A DNA stretch of 64,000 bases from Pseudomonadota bacterium (GTDB lineage Bacteria; Desulfobacterota; Desulfovibrionia; Desulfovibrionales; Desulfovibrionaceae): positions 137,554 to 201,553 of the forward strand of contig JAEWQB010000018.1 in assembly GCA_023460395.1 (NCBI GenBank). Reading direction: 5' to 3'. The notes beneath the pieces were generated by a model, which searched no databases, was not told the origin of the DNA, and worked only from the letters and a program-made list of their open reading frames with translations. Of this stretch, positions 17,926 through 25,378 are shown one piece after another. The translations under genes and the position numbers were made by a program. Numbering within the stretch: position 1 is the first letter of the stretch; each line of letters begins with the position of its first letter.

Positions 17926-18206
17926 TGCTCGTCTTATGTTTTTTGCTCTCAATGCGTTTCATAGTATAGTGAAACAATTCAGTCATGGGGTGTCTGAATG
18001 AATGCCACTTTTTAAGTATTTTAAAGCGCACAAACTCAAGCCTTCTTATTATTGTGAAAATAGGTATATGGTATGATCTAATATAGATCATACAGATAAT
18101 ATATACTGAACTTGGAATTGTATTATGAGTGAAGAAAAAATACACCCACTATGGTATGGCACAACAATTCAGTCACACTAAAATTCACAAATAACTGGAG
18201 ATGAGC

Positions 18207-18821
18207 ATGGCAATATCATACGAAGATACATTTCAAGGTCATCCAATCAATACTGACAAGGATAGAAGGTTGGGATGCAGGACAGATATCCTCCAGCGAA
18301 ACAAGGAGTTGCTGGATGGTTATCTGGAAGCTCATTCCAAATGCTTGGTTACCCGCTTTGATATTGCCTCGCCCAAAGGCTATAGTGAAGGCCAATTTGC
18401 CAAGGCCGTCTCTGACACGTTGACTCGGTGCTCAAAAGATCTCTCGAGGCAGGGCTACGATCCCCAGCATATGCAGGTGAAAGAAGGGGATACCCAGAAA
18501 GGGTACCACGTTCATGCGTACAGCTTGTGCAACGGTCACAAAATACAGCACCCGAAGAAGGTGTATGAATGTGTCGTGAGACACTACTCCAACCAGTTGG
18601 GCTATGATGCAAGCCACTTGGTTCACTTCTGCAACAAGTCAGAAAAGCTCGAGGATGCAACGGGGCATTATAATCTTCGCAAATGTGATTCGGATTATGA
18701 GCAGCAATACGATGAGTGCTTCCATCGGCTCAGCTATCTGGCCAAAGACCGCAGCAAAGGAAATACCGGGAAGCACTTTCGCGACTTCTCTAGCTCCAGG
18801 CCCAAAAAGAAAAGCAAGTAA
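18207..18821 (+). CDS. Inovirus Gp2 / YagK-YfjJ family protein
   Basis: A 204-residue basic protein. VTRFDIASP at about 48-56, KGYHVHAYSL about 50 residues later, and FHRLSYLAK near the end fit the YagK/YfjJ C-terminal (inovirus Gp2) family, linked to rolling-circle-type replication in prophages and satellites. The His-rich HVHAY resembles the metal site of HUH nucleases, but a catalytic Tyr cannot be assigned with certainty. I preferred ATG 18207 because CTGGAG directly abuts the earlier ATG 18201. It is a single gene followed by a strong hairpin, with no other phage structural genes nearby. Confidence 0.7.
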   Translation: MAISYEDTFQGHPINTDKDRRLGCRTDILQRNKELLDGYLEAHSKCLVTRFDIASPKGYSEGQFAKAVSDTLTRCSKDLSRQGYDPQHMQVKEGDTQKGYHVHAYSLCNGHKIQHPKKVYECVVRHYSNQLGYDASHLVHFCNKSEKLEDATGHYNLRKCDSDYEQQYDECFHRLSYLAKDRSKGNTGKHFRDFSSSRPKKKSK

Positions 18822-18831
18822 GCTGCAGGTG

Positions 18832-18866
18832 AAAGCCCTTGGTAGACCCCATCTACCAAGGGCTTT
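18832..18866 (+). terminator. Terminator after the Gp2-like gene
   Basis: A perfect 15-bp inverted repeat (18832-18846 with 18852-18866) with a 5-base loop; the stem itself ends in TTT. Confidence 0.7.
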
Positions 18867-19022
18867 CTAAAGATGGTTAAAAGCCTTGGGCATCAAAGAA
18901 TGAGCAATTTTTAACAAAGTTACAGGTCATTCCAGATTATGGAAGGATGGTCGGCTAGTACATGGGTCATGTGAAGGATGTTTATGGCTTTCAGTGTCTT
19001 TGTATAACTCACGCAGGCGGGT

Positions 19023-19946
19023 ATGCTCATGTTGTCAGGAAAAGAAGTTCTAGCCAACTCCTCTATAGGGATTCTGTGTTGCACGCCGGATGAACGAATT
19101 GTCCACGCCAACCGCAGGGCGGCGAGGCTTCTGGGTTATCGCTCCGCCGAAGCGCTTCCTTTGAATATGAGGGGGTTCTCCTCCCTTATTGTGTCCCCAG
19201 ATGACTATCTCTTCATACAGAGGAGCCTGAAACGACGTGGTGTGCTTCACAATGTCATCATTGCCTTCACCAAGGCGAACGGGATCCGGGCGTGGCTGCA
19301 GGTCAATGCGCACACTGCCCACATATCCGGGCGTGATTCGCTCTCGATTCTTCAGCTGCAAGATGTAACGCGACAAATTGACAGCGAGCTACAGCTTCGT
19401 GAACTGTCAGTGACGGATCCTTTGACCGGCCTATGCAACCGTCGTCAATTTGAAAGGATTGCGACGCAGGGGATACAAGCCGCAGCCCATTACGGAAACA
19501 AGCTTGGGCTACTATTTCTCGACATAGACGATTTCAAGGAGGTGAATGATTGTTATGGGCATTGTTTTGGCGACAAGGTGCTATCCGCGTTCGCGCAGCG
19601 AATCTCCACAGCTGTCAGGAGTACGGACGTGGTTGCCAGAGTTGGCGGAGATGAATTTTGTATTTTGGCAAGCAATATCAGTTCTGCTTCTAGGCTGCAT
19701 ACTGTTGCTCAAGGTTTGAGTAACGCGATGAGCTCGCCCTTGGCTGTGGATGGAGTCGAGTTGGCGCTTCGGGCCAGCATAGGAATGGCAATATACCCAT
19801 TTCATGGCACAACACTGGCGGAATTGGTTGGAAGTGCGGACAAGAGCATGTATGTGGCAAAGCGTTCATCTTCCCATGATGCTTCTGCAGTACTTCTGCT
19901 TAATGACCATGTAGAGGAAGGGCAGAGAGGGGTGAACTCCCGTTGA
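19023..19946 (+). CDS. PAS-GGDEF diguanylate cyclase
   Basis: Makes cyclic di-GMP from two GTP. Residues 10-118 are a PAS domain (GYRSAEALP, LQLQDVTRQ) and 128-290 a GGDEF domain. The active loop GGDEF is exact at 208-212, with the metal Asp in FLDIDDF. The product-inhibition site RSTD lies at 199-202, at the expected distance. There is no membrane segment, so it is a cytoplasmic one-component sensor. No clear ribosome site precedes the ATG at 19023; ATG 19029 is an alternative. It is a stand-alone gene in the island and might modulate motility or biofilm formation in the host. Confidence 0.9.
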   Translation: MLMLSGKEVLANSSIGILCCTPDERIVHANRRAARLLGYRSAEALPLNMRGFSSLIVSPDDYLFIQRSLKRRGVLHNVIIAFTKANGIRAWLQVNAHTAHISGRDSLSILQLQDVTRQIDSELQLRELSVTDPLTGLCNRRQFERIATQGIQAAAHYGNKLGLLFLDIDDFKEVNDCYGHCFGDKVLSAFAQRISTAVRSTDVVARVGGDEFCILASNISSASRLHTVAQGLSNAMSSPLAVDGVELALRASIGMAIYPFHGTTLAELVGSADKSMYVAKRSSSHDASAVLLLNDHVEEGQRGVNSR

Positions 19947-20038
19947 AATTCTTATTGGAAAAATGGAAAGTTCACACTATTTCAATTTATTGCGCTGTTG
20001 AGTAGTCGCTAGCTGATCATCGAAAGAAAGAAGGAGGC

Positions 20039-20338
20039 TTGTCCGGATGCACAATTTGTCGTTATTGGATCGAACCGTCATGTTTTGGAGCCAGTATGCC
20101 AAAAAAAATGGATGATGCTACGTCGGGGGCTAAGCTGCTTGCTATGTATACTAGGCTTATGACCTCCGGACGGAAACATTTTCAAGTCGACCTCGCTGAA
20201 CAAATGCAATGTTCGTCTCCAGACGGCGCCATGTCTTGCTGAGACAATCGCAGATGTTATCGGACCCAATCTGAAATTTGGCTTCCTCAGAGGCCCTTCT
20301 ACTTATCCTCCGCCCTGCATCCGTACTGATCGGCTGTA
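20039..20338 (+). pseudogene. Broken N-terminus of a WYL-type HTH regulator
   Basis: From 20098 the frame reads as the winged-helix start of WYL-domain regulators (ATSGAKLLAMYTRLMTSGR, then DLAEQMQCSS). Homology then moves into the neighbouring frame (LAETIADVIGPNLKFGFL) up to a stop at 20338, so there is a one-base shift near 20220. A run of eight A at 20101-20108 may hide a second shift, since the other frame upstream also looks coding. The WYL ligand domain is absent. This is a dead gene remnant. Confidence 0.5.
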
Positions 20339-20384
20339 GCCCAAATAGATCCCATGGTCATGTTGGTTTTTCGTCCCTCTGAAA

Positions 20385-22154
20385 TTAGTCAAGTGGTGGT
20401 TTAGTCAAGGGAATCTCAATGGTTTGTGTGGCTGGAGTGATTTTTTCGATTATCTTGGCATGGTAGTCTTCTTCCTGCAGGCCCCTATACAGGCTGTAAC
20501 ACATTATTAACAAGACAATGGTGAACGGTAGGCCCGTAGCGATAGACGCGCTCTGCAGGGCCACCAGTCCTCCCCCCATAAGCAGGGCGGCCGCACATAC
20601 TCCTTCCATGATGGCCCAGAAGATGCGTTGGGTGACTGGAGAGTCCAGTTTGCCTCCAGATGTTAGGTGGTCGACAACTAACGAACCCGAATCAGAGGAG
20701 GTGACAAAAAAGACTATTACTAGAGTGATGCCAACGAACGAGGTCACCCAGGTTAATGGGAATTGTTCAAGCATGACAAAGAGGGCTGTGGAGACATCCT
20801 TGGCCACAGCAGAGGAAATATCGGCCGCGCCCGTGAGTTGCAACCATAGGGCCGCCCCACCGAAGGATGACATCCATAGGAAAGATAGTAGGGTGGGAAA
20901 TACCATTACTCCGAGGATGAATTCCCGCACAGTGCGCCCCTTGGATATTCTGGCAATGAACATACCCACAAATGGTGACCAAGATATCCACCAGCCCCAG
21001 TAAAAGATTGTCCAGGGGTTCTGCCAATTGCTTCCCTCTGCGCCGTAGAAGGTTTCAACCCAAAAACTTAGCTGTGGCAGATTTTGGATGTAGAATCCCA
21101 AGTTCTGGGTGAAGGCCTTCAGTATGTAGACAGTTGGTCCAACAACGAGAAGGAAGACCATGAAGGCCGCGGCAAGAGCCATGTTCATCTGGCTGAGTAT
21201 CTTTACGCCCTTGTCTAGGCCTGAGGCTACCGAAACGATTGCCATGAGAGTAATGGCTGCCACTAGGAGGACTGCGAATTCCGTGGTATTCGGCGTGCCG
21301 AAGAGGTAGGTTAAACCCGAAGAGACCTGCTTGACTCCTAGGCCCAAAGAAGTAGCCAAGCCAAAGAGCGTGGACAGGACTGAGAGGATGTCGATGACAT
21401 TTCCCCAGAAACCGTAAATTTTATCCCCCAAGAGAGGGAAAAAAATGGATCTGATAGTCAGGGGCAAGCCTCGATTATAGGCGAAGAAGGCTAGAGACAA
21501 GCCAACCAGCGCATATATTCCCCAAGGGTGTATGCCCCAGTGGAAGTAGGTCAACCCCATCGCAACCTGGGCTGACTGTGGCGTATTAGGGGACACGTCG
21601 AACATTGGGGAAGGGTTCGCAAAATGAAAGACGGGTTCGGCTACGCTCCAGAACATAAGTCCGATGCCCATGCCAGCACTGATGAGCATGGCATACCAGC
21701 TCAGTGTACTGAACTCAGGCATGGCATCAGGGCCGCCGATCTTGATGCGGCCATAATGGCTTGATGCGATGAGAAGCATGGCAAGAACGAAAAGATTGGC
21801 CGACAGAATATACAGCCACCCGAACAGGTTGCCGATGCCATCCAGCAGGTTCTGGAAAATCTGAGCTGATTGATCGCGAAAAATGATGGTCAATGCGATG
21901 AAGGCCATGAGCAGGATGCCAGCACCGAAGGAAACATACGGATGCAGATCAAATCCAAATCCTACCCAGTTGTCCTCTCCCGGCGTGTGGCCATGGGAGT
22001 CGTCATAGTAGCTTGCTGTGGGGACAATCTGCAGACCACGAAAACTTTGTCGTTCGCTTATAGCTTTACGCTTTTGCTTTTCGTAGTGCTCGCGGGCCAC
22101 TTCGACCGCCTTGTGTTCATAGGTCCGTTCGCGTTTTTTCTTACTTTTGCCCAT
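20385..22154 (-). CDS. BCCT-family betaine/choline/carnitine transporter
   Basis: An inner-membrane symporter of 589 residues with about 12 membrane segments after a basic, charged N-terminal tail of about 75 residues. Family motifs are clear: GMGIGLMFWSVAEPVFHF, HWGIHPWGIYA and GWWISWSPFVGMFIARISKG, where the Trp residues build the betaine-binding box. I chose ATG 22154 because GGGAGG lies five bases before it. Substrate (glycine betaine, choline or another quaternary amine) cannot be fixed from sequence. It complements the chromosomal choline operon, but the long N-terminal extension is unusual and might be an osmosensing tail. Confidence 0.92.
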   Translation of the reverse strand: MGKSKKKRERTYEHKAVEVAREHYEKQKRKAISERQSFRGLQIVPTASYYDDSHGHTPGEDNWVGFGFDLHPYVSFGAGILLMAFIALTIIFRDQSAQIFQNLLDGIGNLFGWLYILSANLFVLAMLLIASSHYGRIKIGGPDAMPEFSTLSWYAMLISAGMGIGLMFWSVAEPVFHFANPSPMFDVSPNTPQSAQVAMGLTYFHWGIHPWGIYALVGLSLAFFAYNRGLPLTIRSIFFPLLGDKIYGFWGNVIDILSVLSTLFGLATSLGLGVKQVSSGLTYLFGTPNTTEFAVLLVAAITLMAIVSVASGLDKGVKILSQMNMALAAAFMVFLLVVGPTVYILKAFTQNLGFYIQNLPQLSFWVETFYGAEGSNWQNPWTIFYWGWWISWSPFVGMFIARISKGRTVREFILGVMVFPTLLSFLWMSSFGGAALWLQLTGAADISSAVAKDVSTALFVMLEQFPLTWVTSFVGITLVIVFFVTSSDSGSLVVDHLTSGGKLDSPVTQRIFWAIMEGVCAAALLMGGGLVALQSASIATGLPFTIVLLIMCYSLYRGLQEEDYHAKIIEKITPATQTIEIPLTKPPLD

Positions 22155-22537
22155 AGCGCCTCCCATTTATATCTCGCCGAAAGTTTGGAGATTCTATCTC
22201 ATTTATTCCAGTATAAATTTAGCATGGCAGCCTTCTCGATATGAATGCGGAGGTGAAGCTGGTCTTGCTAGAATGGAATTCCGACAAAGACGATGGGAAT
22301 GCGTAAGCTTCCCTTAAAGGGTCACAGGTCAAAAGTAGAGTTTTCTGGCATACGGGTGTCAGGAGACGATTAAGAAATAATTTCGCTTCACTGTGACACA
22401 GATTCTTGCGATCCTCAAAGAGGGCGAAGCTGTTATCAAGGTAACGGATATTTGCCGTACTCCAGATCTCCTGTAGCTATATACCCTGGCCATATGCTTA
22501 TTGAGTTGAACCAATTGTTCATGCTATGAAATTGGGC

Positions 22538-22891
22538 ATGGCAATCAGCGAATTCGAGCACTACCGATACCAAAGGCTTCTGCAAGAGTTTTGCGAGAAG
22601 CATGGCCCTCAGCCTCATCTCCATGACAAGCTACAGTGGGGATTTGAGGTTGATCCCAAAAAGCAGGTCGTTGAACTTTTTGAAATCCGGCCTCATTTTA
22701 TGAAGCCGACGCAAACGATTCAGAACCCAATTGCCAAGGCAAGATACGTGAAGGCGCAAAGGGATTGGAAAATCTACTGGATGAGGGGCAACGGGAAATG
22801 GACGAGCTATGCTCCTTGCCCATCAGTTCGAACCTTTGAGGAATTCTTAGCTTTGATCAGAGAAGATACCCACTATTGTTTTCTCGGATAG
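22538..22891 (+). CDS. DUF3024 protein
   Basis: A 117-residue protein matching the DUF3024 family over its whole length: SEFEHYRYQRLLQEFCEK, VELFEIRPHF, AKARYVKAQRDWKIYWMR and the end EDTHYCFLG. The family is small, soluble and of unknown function, and often occurs in mobile regions. ATG 22538 fits the usual family start; ATG 22526 is four codons upstream. No ribosome site decides between them. Confidence 0.75.
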   Translation: MAISEFEHYRYQRLLQEFCEKHGPQPHLHDKLQWGFEVDPKKQVVELFEIRPHFMKPTQTIQNPIAKARYVKAQRDWKIYWMRGNGKWTSYAPCPSVRTFEEFLALIREDTHYCFLG

Positions 22892-22993
22892 CGTTTGAAC
22901 GAACTTTGGTGGTCAACTAACTGTACAACGCTATTTGATTGCATTTTCTATCATGACAGCAACTTGCCACCTATGCCGGTAGAGGACCCAAAG

Positions 22994-24289
22994 ATGCGCA
23001 CCCCGCTCATTATTTTCGCATGCGCGTTACTGCTTGGTGCTGTTCTTTTCGCTTCTCCCGCAAGGGGTGTCGCCAGCGACACGCTTATCCGCATACGCGG
23101 AGATTATAACTATCCTCCTTATGATTTTTTGGACAACGGTGTTCCCTCCGGGTTCAGTGTGGACATTGTGCGCGCTGTGGCGCGGACCATGAATCTGAAT
23201 ATCCGCATTGATCTAGGCCCATGGACCGAAGTGCGCACCCAGTTGGAGCAGGGAGAAGTACACGCCCTGACAGGCATGTATTACTCGCCGGAGCGGGAAA
23301 AGCTTGTAGACTACTGCACTCCGCACATCATAGCCAACCACGCCCTGTTTGTACGAAAAGGCTCGCCTATTACCTCGCTTGGTGACCTTACAGGCAAGAA
23401 GGTTGTAGTGCAGCAGGGTGACATCATGCACGACTATGCCCGTCTGAACCTGCCTGATGTAAACATAGTGACGGTTACTTCACAGAACGAGGCTCTCGAC
23501 ACGCTGGCATCAGGTGAATGCGACGCTGCGCTGCTCGGCAGCTTGCAGGCACTGTACCTCATACATAGCCGGAAGCTCGATGGACTGGAGGCTGTGGGGC
23601 CACCCTTGGAGCCCAGACGCTACGGTGTCGTGGTTCGCAAGGGGGATGAGGCGTTGCGAGCAGCCTTTAACGAAGGGTTGAAGGTCATTAAAGAATCCGG
23701 GGAATATGAAAAAATCCACGACAAGTGGTTCGGCGTGTATGAGCGGGAATCAATAAGACGGAGCATCATGCTCTATGTCCTGTACGCAGGTATCCCCATC
23801 TTACTGCTTCTGTGCGGATTTTTGTTATGGACCTGGAGCCTGCGACGGGCCGTGCAGCAGAAAACCGCAGACCTGTGCCAGAGCCGGGAGCGATTTAAAA
23901 CACTTGTGGAAAGCTCTCCGTTGGGCATGGCTCTTGTCGCCCGTGACGGCACTGTTCTGCTGGTGAACACTGAATTTACGCACATGCTCGGATACACACT
24001 CGAGGATGTACCGAACATATATGTCTGGTGGGAAAGAACCCACCCAGATCCTGACTACCGCAAGCGGGTTCGAGCACAGTGGGATGAGGCTTTGCGCAGA
24101 GGGGGAAATGCTATTGCTCCCACCAGCGCTGTGCGGGAAGCCGAGGTTACCTGTAAAAACGGTGAAGTGCGTAGTATAGAGTTCAGGGTTAAGCCCATAG
24201 GGAACGAGGTTCTTGCCATCCTTACGGATATTACAGAACGCAAGCCACCGAGGAATTACTGGTCCAGTCCGAAAAAATGCTTTCCGTAG
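22994..24289 (+). CDS. Periplasmic sensor and PAS part of a frameshifted histidine kinase
   Basis: A 431-residue 5' part. A signal peptide (to about residue 25) leads into a family 3 solute-binding domain (DYNYPPYDFLDNG, TGMYYSPEREKLVDYC, about residues 28-255), then one membrane segment (LYAGIPILLLLCGFLLW) and a PAS domain (VESSPLGMALV) ending DITERK. From ERK on the frame gives nonsense (PPRNYW) to a stop, while the next frame continues with the expected ATEELLVQSEKM and kinase domain. One base has been lost near 24243-24248. BvgS-type kinases sense small ligands in this way. The ATG follows GAGGA. Confidence 0.8.
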   Translation: MRTPLIIFACALLLGAVLFASPARGVASDTLIRIRGDYNYPPYDFLDNGVPSGFSVDIVRAVARTMNLNIRIDLGPWTEVRTQLEQGEVHALTGMYYSPEREKLVDYCTPHIIANHALFVRKGSPITSLGDLTGKKVVVQQGDIMHDYARLNLPDVNIVTVTSQNEALDTLASGECDAALLGSLQALYLIHSRKLDGLEAVGPPLEPRRYGVVVRKGDEALRAAFNEGLKVIKESGEYEKIHDKWFGVYERESIRRSIMLYVLYAGIPILLLLCGFLLWTWSLRRAVQQKTADLCQSRERFKTLVESSPLGMALVARDGTVLLVNTEFTHMLGYTLEDVPNIYVWWERTHPDPDYRKRVRAQWDEALRRGGNAIAPTSAVREAEVTCKNGEVRSIEFRVKPIGNEVLAILTDITERKPPRNYWSSPKKCFP

Positions 24290-25062
24290 GGGGGCTGGCG
24301 GCGGGTATGGCTCATGAGATCAACAATCCGTTGGGGGGCATTTTGCAAGGTGCCCAGAACATTTCGAGACGGTTTTACGATGATATTGCAGCCAACCACA
24401 AAGCCGCCGAGGAGGCGGGATGTAGCCTCGAATCGGTGCAGGCCTACATGCGCTTGCGGCGTATTGACAGGATGCTGGAGGGCATCCGCGAATGTGGACA
24501 AAGGGCAGCAGACATTGTTTCCAATATGCTGAATTTCAGCCGCAAGAGCGAAAACCTACATAGTCCACGATCTGTGCAAGATATGGCAGAAAGGGCCATA
24601 GCACTCGCGCAGGCTGATTACAATCTGAATACACGCTATGACTTCCGCAATATTGAAATTCTACGCGAATACGCTCCAGATTTGCCCAAAGTGGAATGCT
24701 CTGAGATGGAGATTGTGCAGGTATTTTTCAACCTCATACGTAATGCCGCGCAAGCCATGGCAAGACGGGAGCCCTTCACCGGGCAGGTTGAGAAGGGGCG
24801 GATAACTATCCGCTTAAGGAAACAGGGTGGTCTTTTGCTTGCGTCAATTATTGATAACGGACCTGGGATGGATGAAGAAACGCGCAGACGAGTATTTGAA
24901 CCTTTTTTCACCACCAAACCCCCTGGAGAGGGGACAGGACTGGGGCTTTCGGTGTGCTACTTGATAGTCCACAGTAATCACAGGGGGGATATAACCGTGG
25001 AATCCGCCCCGGGAAAGGGAGCTGCGTTTCATGTACGCCTGCCCTTATCTCAAAAAGGCTAA
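24277..25062 (+). CDS. Kinase part of the frameshifted sensor
   Basis: A 261-residue HisKA/HATPase core: H-box AHEINNPLGGIL, N-box IRNAAQAMA, G1 DNGPGM, and F/G2 FEPFFTTKPPGEGTGLGLSV. It overlaps the upstream part by 13 bases in another frame. The homology begins before this start (LLVQSEK), so the two are halves of one gene of about 690 codons. If the shift is real, a soluble kinase core without its sensor might still be made from the internal ATG. No response regulator gene follows. Confidence 0.82.
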   Translation: MLSVGGLAAGMAHEINNPLGGILQGAQNISRRFYDDIAANHKAAEEAGCSLESVQAYMRLRRIDRMLEGIRECGQRAADIVSNMLNFSRKSENLHSPRSVQDMAERAIALAQADYNLNTRYDFRNIEILREYAPDLPKVECSEMEIVQVFFNLIRNAAQAMARREPFTGQVEKGRITIRLRKQGGLLLASIIDNGPGMDEETRRRVFEPFFTTKPPGEGTGLGLSVCYLIVHSNHRGDITVESAPGKGAAFHVRLPLSQKG

Positions 25063-25378
25063 CCAACGGAGTACAGGGGGCCCTTACAAATAAAATACCA
25101 TGTCGGCATCTAAATGCAGCTACAGCGTTGCCATCCTCAGGCCGTACTGGTTGATTCATCCGTTGCCCGCAAGACGATCTTCACGATGGAGCACCTTCGG
25201 CACTATCTCGAAAATATGTATGGTACCCTAATCGTTTGTGATACAACCACGTGTCTTGTCGAACTTTTGCCAACATCTGCCATGACTGCATTCCAAGCGA
25301 ACGTACCGGGACAAACTATTGACTACCCCCATTCTCATGGTGCCGTGAGCAAACGGGTGCTTCGGTGCTGTTGTCCTA
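25063..25378. other. Intergenic region without convincing gene
   Basis: 316 bases between two convergent kinase genes. One open frame of 93 codons crosses it but overlaps the end of the hybrid kinase and has no ribosome site or recognisable domain. I see no clear terminator. Confidence 0.5.

Noticed and set aside
22994..25062. Programmed frameshift as explanation for the split kinase
   Set aside because: There is no slippery heptamer or downstream structure at 24240-24250; a simple one-base loss is more likely.
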